In this document: positions 15,682-24,915 of the stretch, piece by piece | How the letters are laid out: each line of letters begins with the position of its first letter | How positions within the stretch are numbered: position 1 is the first letter of the stretch | From: Prevotella sp. | GTDB lineage: Bacteria; Bacteroidota; Bacteroidia; Bacteroidales; Bacteroidaceae | Direction: 5' to 3' | Length of the DNA stretch: 64,000 bases | NCBI GenBank assembly: GCA_017471465.1 | Contig: JAFUTI010000007.1 | Coordinates: 1-64,000, forward strand | The notes under the pieces: model-generated | Databases searched by the model: none | Told to the model about the DNA's origin: nothing | What the model saw: the letters and a program-made list of their open reading frames with translations, nothing else | Translations under genes and position numbers: made by a program

Positions 15682-16524
15682 ATGAAGAGAATAGCCATTC
15701 AGGGACTCATAGGGTCGTTCCACGATATTGCTGCCCACCTCTACTTCGAGGGGGAGCAGATACAGCTTATCTGCTGCTCGACATTCGAGGAGGTCTTTGC
15801 TACCATTAAGCAAGACCCGACGGCCATCGGCATGCTGGCGATAGAGAACACGATTGCCGGCAGTCTGCTGCATAACTACGAACTCCTCCGTGGTTCGGGC
15901 ACTACGATAGTAGGCGAACACAAACTGCATATCTCTCACTGCATCTGCTGTCTGCCAGAGGATGACTGGGACACCATACAAGAGGTACACTCTCACCCTG
16001 TCGCACTGATGCAGTGTCGGCAGTTCCTCAGTCAGCACCCGCAGCTGAAGAATGTCGAGGCTGAGGACACCGCAGGTTCCGCCAAGATGATCAGTGAGGA
16101 GCGGAAACGTGGCTGGGCTGCCATCTGTCATGCGGAGGCCGCACGTCTCTACGGCTTGAAGGTGCTGGAAGACCATATTGAGGATAACAAGCACAATTTT
16201 ACACGATTCCTTGTGGTGAGCAATCCCAATAAGGCCGACCTGCTGCGTCCGCTGACCCAGGCCGACAAGGCAAGTATCGTTTTCTCACTACCACATGAGG
16301 AGGGTTCGTTGAGCCATGTGCTGGCTATCTTGTCGTTTTATAAGATTAACCTGACGAAGATCCAGTCATTGCCGATTATCGGTCATGAGTGGGAGTATCT
16401 GTTCTATGTTGACGTGATGTACGACGACCTGACGCGCTACCGTCAGTCGATAGATGCCATTATCCCATTGACAAGAGACTTAAAGATATTAGGAGAATAC
16501 AAAGATGGAAAGCAGACAAATTAA
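15682..16524 (+). CDS. pheA: Prephenate dehydratase
   Basis: A 280-residue monofunctional prephenate dehydratase, converting prephenate to phenylpyruvate. The catalytic domain (1-180) has 'IAIQGLIGSFHDIAA' and 'IGMLAIENTIAGSLLHNYELL', and a Thr-Arg-Phe motif 'NFTRFLVVS' (about 173-181). The ACT domain (about 195-275) begins 'KASIVFSLPHEEGSLSHVLAIL' and usually binds Phe for feedback inhibition. There is no chorismate mutase domain here; that is fused to the DAHP synthase three genes on. It overlaps the aminotransferase gene by 20 bp. Expression should depend on the attenuator directly upstream. Confidence 0.93.
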   Translation: MKRIAIQGLIGSFHDIAAHLYFEGEQIQLICCSTFEEVFATIKQDPTAIGMLAIENTIAGSLLHNYELLRGSGTTIVGEHKLHISHCICCLPEDDWDTIQEVHSHPVALMQCRQFLSQHPQLKNVEAEDTAGSAKMISEERKRGWAAICHAEAARLYGLKVLEDHIEDNKHNFTRFLVVSNPNKADLLRPLTQADKASIVFSLPHEEGSLSHVLAILSFYKINLTKIQSLPIIGHEWEYLFYVDVMYDDLTRYRQSIDAIIPLTRDLKILGEYKDGKQTN

Positions 16525-17686
16525 GCCGGCAGAAAGATTAAGTTTAGTACAGGAATACTATTTCAGCAGAAAACTGAAGGAAGTGGCCCAGCTCAATGCT
16601 GAGGGCAAGGACATTGTCAGCCTGGCCATAGGCAGTCCTGACATGCCGCCGTCGGAGCAGACGATAGAACGTCTCTGCGAGGTGGCCCGACAGTCCGATG
16701 CTCACGGCTATCAGCCTACACAGGGAACCCCTGAGTTGCGACAGGCCATGACCGACTTCTACAAACGTTGGTACGGCGTCGACCTCGATGCCAAGACGGA
16801 GGTCCTGCCGCTGATAGGTTCCAAAGAGGGTATTCTGCACGTGACCCTGGCTTTCGTCAATCCTGGCGATGAGGTGTTGGTGCCCAATCCCGGCTATCCC
16901 ACCTACACGTCGTTGTCGAAGATTCTCGGTGCGAAGATTGTCAACTACGACCTGAGCGAGGCCGATGGCTGGCAGCCCGATTTCGCTGCGCTGGAGGCGA
17001 TGGACCTCTCACGTGTAAAACTGATGTGGACCAACTATCCCAACATGCCTACCGGTGGCCGTGCGCGTCGTGAGACCTACGAACGGCTGGTGACGTTTGC
17101 CCGTGAACATGGCATCGTTGTAGTGAACGATAATCCTTATAGCTTCATTCTCAGCGAGGAACACCTCTCGATTCTTCAGGTGCCAGGGGCTAAGGATTGT
17201 TGCATAGAGTTCAACTCCATGTCGAAGAGCCATAACATGCCGGGCTGGCGTGTCGGTCTCTGTGCCTCGAACGCCCAGTTTATCCAGTGGATACTGAAGG
17301 TGCAGTCGAATATCGAGAGTGGTACGTTCCGTGGCATCCAGTTGGCGGCTGCTGAGGCTTATCACAACAGCGACGAGTGGCATCGTGAGTTCAATATTAA
17401 TACTTATGCGCGTCGTCGCAAGTATGCAGAGCAGATTATGGACGTGCTGGGCTGTCGCTATGACCCGAATCAGGTGGGTATGTTCCTTTGGGGACGCATC
17501 CCTGATGCCATTGCCAATGTTGAAGACTTGACGGAGCGCGTGCTCCACGAGGCTCGTGTCTTTATCACGCCAGGCTTCATCTTCGGCTCTAACGGCGAGC
17601 GCTACATCCGTATCTCACTGTGCGCCAAGGAAGAGAAAATCAAAGAGGCGCTGAAGCGCATAAAGAAAATCGTCATAACGAAATAA
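16505..17686 (+). CDS. Class I/II PLP aminotransferase, probably aromatic/prephenate
   Basis: A 393-residue fold-type I aminotransferase. 'SMSKSHNMPGWRVG' carries the PLP lysine near 241; 'NYPNMPTGG' (about 180-188) and 'VVNDNPYSFI' (about 203-212) bind the cofactor. It resembles the LL-diaminopimelate / aromatic aminotransferase group. Set between prephenate dehydratase and DAHP synthase, it most likely makes Phe and Tyr from their keto acids, or arogenate from prephenate. The gene is within the attenuated operon. Which keto acid it prefers cannot be read from the sequence. Confidence 0.88.
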   Translation: MESRQIKPAERLSLVQEYYFSRKLKEVAQLNAEGKDIVSLAIGSPDMPPSEQTIERLCEVARQSDAHGYQPTQGTPELRQAMTDFYKRWYGVDLDAKTEVLPLIGSKEGILHVTLAFVNPGDEVLVPNPGYPTYTSLSKILGAKIVNYDLSEADGWQPDFAALEAMDLSRVKLMWTNYPNMPTGGRARRETYERLVTFAREHGIVVVNDNPYSFILSEEHLSILQVPGAKDCCIEFNSMSKSHNMPGWRVGLCASNAQFIQWILKVQSNIESGTFRGIQLAAAEAYHNSDEWHREFNINTYARRRKYAEQIMDVLGCRYDPNQVGMFLWGRIPDAIANVEDLTERVLHEARVFITPGFIFGSNGERYIRISLCAKEEKIKEALKRIKKIVITK

Positions 17687-17721
17687 TGTCATAGCAAAAT
17701 AACGAATAAAAAGAATAAGAT

Positions 17722-18786
17722 ATGGAACTGGAATTAGCACCATTGAATTTACCGAGTGACAACGAACGTCCCTTCGTGATTGCCGGCCCTTGTTCGGCCG
17801 AGACCGAGGAGCAAGTGATGGAAACAGCCCGACAGCTGGCCATGAAAGGCTGCCACAACTTCCGTGCCGGCGTGTGGAAGCCCCGCACGAAGCCCGGTGG
17901 CTTCGAGGGGCACGGCGAACCGGCATTGGTGTGGCTGAAGCAGGTGAAAGACGAGACCAAGATGCTCGTCTCTACTGAGGTAGCTACCCCAGAGCATATA
18001 GAGTTGGCCCTGAAGTACGACATAGACATTCTGTGGATTGGTGCCCGCACGACGGCCAACCCCTTTGCCATGCAGGCACTTGCCGACTCACTGAAGGGTG
18101 TTGACGTGCCCGTCTTTGTGAAAAATCCCGTGAATCCCGACATCGAGTTGTGGATAGGAGCCTTGGAACGCATCAATCAGGCTGGTATCAAGCGTCTGGG
18201 AGCCATCCATCGCGGCTTCTCCAGCTATGAGCAGAAAATCTATCGTAACGCCCCGATGTGGCAGATTCCTATCGAGCTCCACCGTCGCATCCCCGAACTG
18301 CCTATCATCTGCGATCCTTCGCACATCGGCGGTCGTCGCGAGTTGATAGCACCACTCTGTCAGCAGGCTATGGACTTAGGCTTCGACGGACTGATTGTCG
18401 AGAGCCACTGTGAGCCTGATAAGGCGTGGAGCGATGCCAAGCAGCAGGTGACTCCTGAGGTCCTGGACTATATCCTCTCTCTGCTCATCATCCGCGACGA
18501 GCATACGACCACTGAGGGACTGACAAGTCTGCGTAAGCAGATTGACGAGCTTGACAATCAGATTATGGACATTCTGGCTAAGCGTATGCGTGTCTGTCGC
18601 GAGATTGGTCACTATAAGAAGGAGCACAATATGACCGTACTTCAGGCCTCGCGCTACAACGAGATTCTCTCGAAGCGTGGCGTACAAGGCTCACTTTGCG
18701 GTATGGGCCCGGAGTTCGTGGCCAAAGTCTTTGAGAATATCCATGAGGAGAGTGTCCGTCAGCAAATAGAAATCATCAATAAGTAA
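17722..18786 (+). CDS. Bifunctional 3-deoxy-7-phosphoheptulonate synthase / chorismate mutase
   Basis: A 354-residue fusion. Residues 1-255 are a type I-beta (KDO8P-synthase-like) DAHP synthase: 'FVIAGPCSAETEEQ' (about 18-31), 'AGVWKPRTKPGGFEG', 'IGARTTANPF', 'CDPSHIGGRRELI'. It joins phosphoenolpyruvate and erythrose-4-phosphate. Residues about 265-354 are an AroQ-type chorismate mutase ('LRKQIDELDNQIMDILAKRMRVCREIGHYKKEHNM'). The fusion places the first step of the shikimate route and the Phe/Tyr branch point in one protein, as in other Bacteroidota. It is 3 nt from prephenate dehydrogenase and shares the attenuator. Confidence 0.93.
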   Translation: MELELAPLNLPSDNERPFVIAGPCSAETEEQVMETARQLAMKGCHNFRAGVWKPRTKPGGFEGHGEPALVWLKQVKDETKMLVSTEVATPEHIELALKYDIDILWIGARTTANPFAMQALADSLKGVDVPVFVKNPVNPDIELWIGALERINQAGIKRLGAIHRGFSSYEQKIYRNAPMWQIPIELHRRIPELPIICDPSHIGGRRELIAPLCQQAMDLGFDGLIVESHCEPDKAWSDAKQQVTPEVLDYILSLLIIRDEHTTTEGLTSLRKQIDELDNQIMDILAKRMRVCREIGHYKKEHNMTVLQASRYNEILSKRGVQGSLCGMGPEFVAKVFENIHEESVRQQIEIINK

Positions 18787-18789
18787 GGT

Positions 18790-19584
18790 ATGCGAATATT
18801 AGTCATGGGCGCAGGCAAGATGGGTAGTTTCTTCATCGACCTGCTTTCGTTCGATCACGAGGTGGCCGTCTTTGAGCGCGACCCACGTCGGATGCGGTTT
18901 ACCTACAACTGTCAGCGCTTTACGGACTTGGAGGAGATTCGTGCCTTCCAGCCCGAACTGCTTATCAATGCCGTCACACTGAAGTATACCATCCCCGTGT
19001 TCCAGGAGGTTATCCCCTATCTACCCAAGGAGTGTATCATCAGTGACATCGCCAGTGTGAAGACCGACATGAAAGAGTTCTACGAGCAGACGGGCATGCG
19101 CTACGTCTCGACGCACCCCATGTTCGGTCCGACGTTTGCCAACCTACAGCAGCTCTCTGAGGAGAACGCTATCATCATCAGCGAGGGCGACTATATGGGT
19201 CGCATCTTCTTCAAGGACCTCTACCAGAAACTTGGACTCAATATCTATGAGTACACTTTCGAGGAGCACGACAAGACGGTGGCCTACTCGCTAAGTATTC
19301 CCTTTGTGTCAACCTTCGTCTTCGCTGCCGTTATGAAGCATCAGGACGCACCGGGTACAACCTTCAAACGCCACATGAAGATTGCCAAGGGCGTGCTCAA
19401 CGAGGACGACTACCTGCTGCAGGAAATCCTGTTCAACCCCTATACCCACGATCAGGTCAGCCAGATACGTACGGAGCTGAAGGAACTGTTGGAGATTATC
19501 GACAATAAGGATGCCGATGGTATGAAGGGCTATCTGACGAAGATACGCAACAACGTGCGCCGCGACATCGAAATAAAGAAGTAA
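18790..19584 (+). CDS. tyrA: Prephenate dehydrogenase
   Basis: A 264-residue dehydrogenase of the TyrA family. The NAD(P) fingerprint '[13 protein letters not shown]' is at 3-15; '[14 protein letters not shown]' (about 86-99) and '[15 protein letters not shown]' (about 107-121) hold the catalytic His and substrate Arg regions. It turns prephenate into 4-hydroxyphenylpyruvate, the Tyr branch. No ACT domain is present, so feedback control probably lies in the pheA ACT domain and the attenuator, whose leader contains Tyr as well as Phe codons. It ends 4 nt before the DnaJ-type gene. Confidence 0.92.
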   Translation: MRILVMGAGKMGSFFIDLLSFDHEVAVFERDPRRMRFTYNCQRFTDLEEIRAFQPELLINAVTLKYTIPVFQEVIPYLPKECIISDIASVKTDMKEFYEQTGMRYVSTHPMFGPTFANLQQLSEENAIIISEGDYMGRIFFKDLYQKLGLNIYEYTFEEHDKTVAYSLSIPFVSTFVFAAVMKHQDAPGTTFKRHMKIAKGVLNEDDYLLQEILFNPYTHDQVSQIRTELKELLEIIDNKDADGMKGYLTKIRNNVRRDIEIKK

Positions 19585-19588
19585 GCTT

Positions 19589-20416
19589 ATGGCAGCAGGT
19601 AAGTGGATAGGTGGTATCATCGGGTGGATGGCCGCAGGACCGTTAGGTGCTCTGGCCGGTTATTTGCTGGGCTCGCTCTTTGAGTCAGGTCTCGACGCCG
19701 TCAACAACCCCGGTAATGCCGGCACCTTTGGCTACGACTCTGAACGCAGCAGTTTTCAAGACTATGAGCAAGCCTACCGTCAGGCCTACCGTCAGCGGCA
19801 GGCCCAAGGCGACCGCAACAGTTTCTTGTTTGCTCTCTTGGTTCTTGCGTCTTATATCATTAAGGCCGACGGCAAGGCCATGCACTCTGAAATGGAACTT
19901 GTCCGCCAGATGTTGCGCCAGAACTTTGGCGAGGCTGCCGTCAGTCAGGGTAATGACATACTGAAGAAGCTCTTTGACGAGCAGCAGCGACAGGGGTGGG
20001 AGAACTTTAAACGCACCGTCAGCGACTGCTGTAATCAGATACATCAGCAGATGGACTACTCGCAGCGTCTGCAGCTGCTGAACTTCCTCGTCATGATTGC
20101 CCGGGCCGATGGGCATGTAGACCCTACGGAGGTGACCGCTCTGAAACAGTGCGCCTCGTGGATGGGCTTGTCGGCCAACGAGGTCGACTCCATGCTCCAT
20201 CTGGAGGGCGACACACTGGAGGATGCCTACAAGGTGCTGGGCGTCAGCCCCAATGCTTCTGATGACGAGGTGAAGCGGGCGTATCGCCGTCTTGCGCTGG
20301 AGCACCATCCCGACAAGGTGGCTGCCCTTGGTGAGGATGTGCGACGTGCTGCTGAGAAGAAATTCCAGGAGATCAATGCCGCAAAAGAGCGTATTTGGAA
20401 AGCCCGAGGACTGTAG
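19589..20416 (+). CDS. DjlA-like TerB/J-domain co-chaperone
   Basis: A 275-residue protein. The N-terminus has a glycine-rich hydrophobic segment ('[28 protein letters not shown]', 4-31) that probably inserts in the membrane. Residues about 80-190 form a TerB-like helical domain ('[22 protein letters not shown]', '[19 protein letters not shown]'). The C-terminal J domain (about 212-275) has HPD near 240 ('[16 protein letters not shown]'). Order and length fit DjlA-type membrane co-chaperones that stimulate DnaK. It is the fifth gene of the aromatic operon, so its transcription probably follows Phe/Tyr supply by accident of position. Confidence 0.88.
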   Translation: MAAGKWIGGIIGWMAAGPLGALAGYLLGSLFESGLDAVNNPGNAGTFGYDSERSSFQDYEQAYRQAYRQRQAQGDRNSFLFALLVLASYIIKADGKAMHSEMELVRQMLRQNFGEAAVSQGNDILKKLFDEQQRQGWENFKRTVSDCCNQIHQQMDYSQRLQLLNFLVMIARADGHVDPTEVTALKQCASWMGLSANEVDSMLHLEGDTLEDAYKVLGVSPNASDDEVKRAYRRLALEHHPDKVAALGEDVRRAAEKKFQEINAAKERIWKARGL

Positions 20417-21509
20417 TGAAGTGCTGTTGCACGCCTGCTGCGCCCCTTGTTCATCGGCTATCGTAGAATGGCTGATGGCAAACGGTGTACGTCCGGTCAT
20501 CTTCTATTATAACCCTAACATCTGGCCCCGTGAGGAGTACGTCATCCGCAAAGAGGAGAGCAAACGCCACGCTGAACGACTGGGCATCCGATGGATTGAC
20601 GGTGACTATAATCACGATGGATGGTTGGACGGTGTCTGTGGCTTGGAGAGCGAGCCTGAGCGTGGGCGTCGTTGTGAGCAGTGTTTTACGTTGCGGCTGA
20701 CGGCAGTAGCCCGCAAGGCCCAAGAGTTGGGTATCAAGTATTTTACTACGACGCTGGCATCCAGTCGTTGGAAGAGTCTGGAGCAGATAGAGCGTGCAGG
20801 TCGTCAGGCAGAGATGACTGTGCCAGGAACCGTGTTCTGGGCACAGAACTGGCGTAAAGGCGGACTCCAGGAACGTCGCAACCAGTTGTTGAAGGAGTAT
20901 GGTTTTTACAACCAACAATATTGTGGCTGTGAGTTCTCAGCTCATGGCGTCCCTACCAAGACCGTGCTTCGTCAGCAGATGCGTGCTGCCAAAGAGCAGC
21001 ATGCATCGCAGTTGACTCAGTGGTCGAAAGAGACTGCCGAGCGGCTTAAGCTGCGGTTACGAGAGAGTAGGATAGTGATGGCCTATTGGCCTCTGTCAGA
21101 TGAGGTCGATATCCTTCCACTGATTTCATGGCTTGTGGCAGAGGGCAAGACCGTCCTACTGCCAAAGGTGCTGGATGACGAGACGATGGAACTGCGGCGA
21201 TACACTTCGCCAGCCGACCTTGCGGAAGGTGCCTTCCACATTCTGGAACCCGTTGGCGCTGCTTTCACCGACTATGAAATGATTGACGTCGCTTTGGTGC
21301 CGGGCATGGCCTTCGATGCTGCCGGCCACCGGCTGGGGCGTGGAAAAGGCTATTACGACCGATTCCTTTCCTCGCACCTCGCACCTCGTTCCTCGCACCT
21401 CGCACCTCGTATTATTGGCGTCTGCTTCCCTTTCCAGCGTGTTCCCTTGGTTCCTTCAGAACCTCATGATGTCTGTATGGATGCACAACAAACTACTAAC
21501 TCAATATGA
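20376..21509 (+). CDS. QueH epoxyqueuosine reductase fused to 5-formyltetrahydrofolate cyclo-ligase
   Basis: About 377 residues with two unrelated enzymes in one chain. Residues 1-190 are QueH, the last step of queuosine synthesis: 'LLHACCAPC' (Cys 21, 22, 25), 'RRCEQCF' and 'QYCGCEFS' provide the cluster and active-site cysteines. From about 198 ('[14 protein letters not shown]') to the end is 5-formyl-THF cyclo-ligase, with '[23 protein letters not shown]' (about 305-330). ATG 20376 overlaps the J-domain gene by 41 bp; GTG 20421, 4 nt after its stop, would start right at the CC motif and is also credible. A 42-bp heptad array is inserted after GYYDRF. The end overlaps the next gene by 4 bp. 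Confidence 0.85.
   Translation: MPQKSVFGKPEDCSEVLLHACCAPCSSAIVEWLMANGVRPVIFYYNPNIWPREEYVIRKEESKRHAERLGIRWIDGDYNHDGWLDGVCGLESEPERGRRCEQCFTLRLTAVARKAQELGIKYFTTTLASSRWKSLEQIERAGRQAEMTVPGTVFWAQNWRKGGLQERRNQLLKEYGFYNQQYCGCEFSAHGVPTKTVLRQQMRAAKEQHASQLTQWSKETAERLKLRLRESRIVMAYWPLSDEVDILPLISWLVAEGKTVLLPKVLDDETMELRRYTSPADLAEGAFHILEPVGAAFTDYEMIDVALVPGMAFDAAGHRLGRGKGYYDRFLSSHLAPRSSHLAPRIIGVCFPFQRVPLVPSEPHDVCMDAQQTTNSI
21371..21412. repeat. Six CTCGCAC-type heptads (42 bp) inside the QueH/cyclo-ligase gene
   Basis: CTCGCAC, CTCGCAC, CTCGTTC, CTCGCAC, CTCGCAC, CTCGTAT in direct succession. The unit is the reverse complement of the GTGCGAG/GTACGAG heptads in the MMPL gene. Forty-two bases keep the frame and encode the repeated peptide SSHLAPR twice, just after the GKGYYDR motif. 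Confidence 0.85.
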
Positions 21510-24500
21510 AAAAACTACTTCTTTCCTTATCATTCCTTACCTCTGCTTTTGTTGCGTTGGCCCAAGAAGACGTGACATCGCAGTATGTGAAGAACCCATC
21601 GTTTGAGGCCGACAACGTGAGACTCTACCGTTTGCCCGATGACTACACTGAGCCGGAAGATCCCACGGAGGATGCCGTCTCGTCCTTCACAGAGGGCGTC
21701 ATCACCTCTGACTTTGTAGAAGAGGCAGCCATGAAGGCTGACCTTCTGCAGATGCTTGCCGACTTCTCGAAGTATATGAAAAACGATTTCCATAGCGTGG
21801 ACGGTACGTATGGTTACTTCAACGGTGAAAGTTCAGGCCAGAGCAACGAAGCAGGTGTGCGCACCAATGCCGACTTGTCGATGATTTGTGCCTTCCTGGT
21901 GAAATACGGCAAGGAGAAAGTCACGCTACCTACTGACGTGTCTTGGAGCGACTTGGAGATAATGGCCCAGAAGTCGTTGGCTTGGGCATACGCTACCCAT
22001 AAGGCCAACAAACTGCGCCAGACAACCAACAACGCCTATTGGGGCTCCACCTCTACGTCGGATGCCGTGTGGGAGTCTTCCCTCTGGGCCATGTCGGTGG
22101 CCTATTCTGCGTTCTTCCAATGGAACCAACTCAGTGCCACCCAGAAGGGCTATATCGAGAAACTGCTGAAAGCGGAGTGCAACTATGAACTGAACCGAAC
22201 GATACCCACTGGCTATGCTGGCGACACCAAGGCCGAAGAGAATGGCTGGGAAGCCGATGTCCTGGCTGCGACACTGGGCCTCTTCCCCAATGATCCTCTG
22301 GCTCCCAGATGGTTTGAACGTCTGCGTGAGTTTGCCATCAACTCTTACTCTCATAGCAGCGATGCCACTAACAACACGGTCGTCGACGAATGGTACAACC
22401 AGAAGACCGTTGCTGACCTCTACAAAGGACAGAATCTTTATGATGACTATTCGCTCCAGAACCACAATCTCTTCCACACTTCCTACCAGAATGTCGTGAT
22501 GCAGGAATTGGGTGAGGCAGCACTGGCCCTCAAGATGTTCCAGCTAGGGGTGAACGGTGAAGAGAAGTGGAAGACCAATGCCTTGATGCACAACAACCAG
22601 GCGGTGCAGGATCAGATTCTGAACTGGTTAGCCTTGGCCGATGGTGAGCTGGCTATGCCTAACGGCAATGACTGGAGCCTCTTCCTCTACGACCAGATTA
22701 CTTCCTATTCTACACAGGCATGCTTCCAACGAGATGCCAATGCCCTGATGCTCGAGAATATGGCCTATAAGTATATCAAGGCACGCCAGAAAACTACGGT
22801 CGACGGCTCATGGCTGCTGCGTCCCGACGTGGGTGCCCGTCGTATGGGTGTTGAGGCTCACCGTGTGATGATGACCTACCTGATGCACGATATGCTGTCG
22901 ACAGATGGTCTGACACCAACAGCATGGAACGATTTCAATACGAGATACGGGAAAGCCCGACTGATTCCCTGCCAGAATGTTGTAAGGGCAGCCACGGACG
23001 ACCGCTTCACCTGTTTCTCATGGAGTACGGGTCTGAAGTCATATACAGGCTACTTTGCCGCCAACAGTTCCGACAAGAATAAGATAGTAGTACCTTATCG
23101 AGCTAACAACACAGGCAACCTGACTGGTTGGTATGAGGTAAGAGGGAAGAGTACAGATGCCACTCCGGTAGTGAATGGTGTCTATCAGTTTGAAGGCAAC
23201 AGCTACGTGATGAACGGCGAACTGAACACCAATGGTAATACACTCAACAACCGCTTCGTGCTCTACTCAACGCCACAGAATGCGCTCATCTATCTTGACT
23301 ATGTGACTGCCAATGCCGCTGCTACCATCACTGCCGAGAAAGGCGGTCTGCTGGCCATATCTACCGATGAATTGATGAAACTCAAGCGTACCTTGTATTA
23401 TAATAAGGATGGCGAGATTTCCCATAAACAGCTGGACGGTACAACGTTCACCACCTTTGAGAGCGACTGGGTGAACATCGACAATAGCCTGGGAGTGGTC
23501 TCTGCCGCTAATGGCAAGAAGATGGCTTTTGGTGACCGTGGGGCCAATAACTCCATCTACACTTCGAAGCTCTACCCTATGTATGGCAACGCCTCTCGTT
23601 CCGTGAATAATGGCGATGTGGTTGATGCGCGCAACCTGGTTTATTATAGCAAAATCAATGCTGAGCAGACCCAAGAGATGGCAGCTCTCTTACAGCCGCT
23701 GAAGGATAAACTGCCAAAAGGGTGGAACGGGGTCGTTGCCCCTGACGCCGGTCGTAGCTACTTCCTTGTCAGCAACTTTAAGGGTGAGGAAAACGCCCAG
23801 TTGAAGGACTTCCAGTTCCAAGGTGCAGCTCCAGTTTTCTATGAGCCTACTACTATCGATAACAGCAAGGCAACAGTGACGTTCAGCCTCGCTGAGAACC
23901 ACTCCGTGGCACAGCCCTTGTCCGTCCTCGTGTCAGGTAGCCATGTCACGGCTCAGCTCATCGATGCCACGTCTGCCTACATCACTGCTACAGCCGATGC
24001 CACCGTTAGTATCTCCATCCTGAATGTGGTACTCAACGACTGCGTCATAAAGAAAGATGAGACCATTCGCGTCTGGTTAGAGAACGGGAAGGTCAAGACC
24101 GTGCGCGTTCAGAAGCCCACCCAGAAGGATGTCACCGCCACATATATCAGAAACGCCGACTTCAGTGAGGGACCTGTCGTGACGACCGACATTTACGGCT
24201 ATGGCAAGGATATGTCGGCTGGTGCCGTCTATAGTATGCAGCCCGTCACAGGGTGGACGGCAGGCGAGAGCGGCGTTACCGACGAAAGGGGCTATGCTAA
24301 CTCCGCACAGGGTGGGGGTGTCTTCGCCTATGGTTCGTCTAACGTTTTCAGGGGAAATCAAAAAGGGGCACCGACAAAGAATCCCGATGGAGGAAATACT
24401 GGCCGTTGCCTGGGCATCTTTGGCGTATGGTCGGCCCCTAACTGCAACTACTATCAGGATGTAACACTTCCGTCAGGATCTTATACTCTCACTGTTCCTG

Positions 24501-24895
24501 TCTATAACACCAACACTGGTAAAGAATATGCCAGTAGTCTTACGGGGTTTATCACTGACGATGGCATTCCTTATACTTCTGCTGTCAACGTTGCTGCCGG
24601 AGCTTGGCAGACAGCCACGACCACTTTTCGCCTAACTGAAGAAACACATGGGAAAATCTCCATTGGTTACAACGCTGCCAATGTGGGTTCGGCCAGTGCT
24701 CCCCACCTCTTTTTTGACCACATCGCTCTCACCTGTACCGATGCGTCAGAACAACCGGATGCTATTCAGACAGTAGCGGAATCAGCCCCCCATGCTAAAG
24801 GTGTCTTCACCCTTCAAGGCACTAGAGTATATTCCTCTGCCATGAAGAGTCAAGACATCTATATCGTCAACGGGCAAAAAGTTCTGGTGAAGTGA
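21506..24895 (+). CDS. Large secreted protein, probable alpha/alpha-toroid polysaccharide lyase-like enzyme
   Basis: An 1129-residue protein with a signal peptide (1-19, ending ALAQ). Residues about 60-480 are helix- and aromatic-rich with paired-helix spacing ('NNAYWGSTSTSDAVWESSLWAMSVAYSAF', 'NHNLFHTSYQNVVMQELGEAAL'), as in toroid polysaccharide lyases. Residues about 490-860 look like the beta-sandwich that follows such toroids. Two short 'VTxxYxxNxxF' segments (about 23-33 and 875-890) mark carbohydrate-binding-like domains; the second spans about 870-1085. The tail 'GVFTLQGTRV...IYIVNGQKVLVK' is a Prevotella-type secretion tail. I cannot assign a PL family or substrate. Overlap of 4 bp puts it in the aromatic operon. 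Confidence 0.5.
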   Translation: MKKLLLSLSFLTSAFVALAQEDVTSQYVKNPSFEADNVRLYRLPDDYTEPEDPTEDAVSSFTEGVITSDFVEEAAMKADLLQMLADFSKYMKNDFHSVDGTYGYFNGESSGQSNEAGVRTNADLSMICAFLVKYGKEKVTLPTDVSWSDLEIMAQKSLAWAYATHKANKLRQTTNNAYWGSTSTSDAVWESSLWAMSVAYSAFFQWNQLSATQKGYIEKLLKAECNYELNRTIPTGYAGDTKAEENGWEADVLAATLGLFPNDPLAPRWFERLREFAINSYSHSSDATNNTVVDEWYNQKTVADLYKGQNLYDDYSLQNHNLFHTSYQNVVMQELGEAALALKMFQLGVNGEEKWKTNALMHNNQAVQDQILNWLALADGELAMPNGNDWSLFLYDQITSYSTQACFQRDANALMLENMAYKYIKARQKTTVDGSWLLRPDVGARRMGVEAHRVMMTYLMHDMLSTDGLTPTAWNDFNTRYGKARLIPCQNVVRAATDDRFTCFSWSTGLKSYTGYFAANSSDKNKIVVPYRANNTGNLTGWYEVRGKSTDATPVVNGVYQFEGNSYVMNGELNTNGNTLNNRFVLYSTPQNALIYLDYVTANAAATITAEKGGLLAISTDELMKLKRTLYYNKDGEISHKQLDGTTFTTFESDWVNIDNSLGVVSAANGKKMAFGDRGANNSIYTSKLYPMYGNASRSVNNGDVVDARNLVYYSKINAEQTQEMAALLQPLKDKLPKGWNGVVAPDAGRSYFLVSNFKGEENAQLKDFQFQGAAPVFYEPTTIDNSKATVTFSLAENHSVAQPLSVLVSGSHVTAQLIDATSAYITATADATVSISILNVVLNDCVIKKDETIRVWLENGKVKTVRVQKPTQKDVTATYIRNADFSEGPVVTTDIYGYGKDMSAGAVYSMQPVTGWTAGESGVTDERGYANSAQGGGVFAYGSSNVFRGNQKGAPTKNPDGGNTGRCLGIFGVWSAPNCNYYQDVTLPSGSYTLTVPVYNTNTGKEYASSLTGFITDDGIPYTSAVNVAAGAWQTATTTFRLTEETHGKISIGYNAANVGSASAPHLFFDHIALTCTDASEQPDAIQTVAESAPHAKGVFTLQGTRVYSSAMKSQDIYIVNGQKVLVK

Positions 24896-24915
24896 TACCA
24901 GGGGCTTGGTATTAT

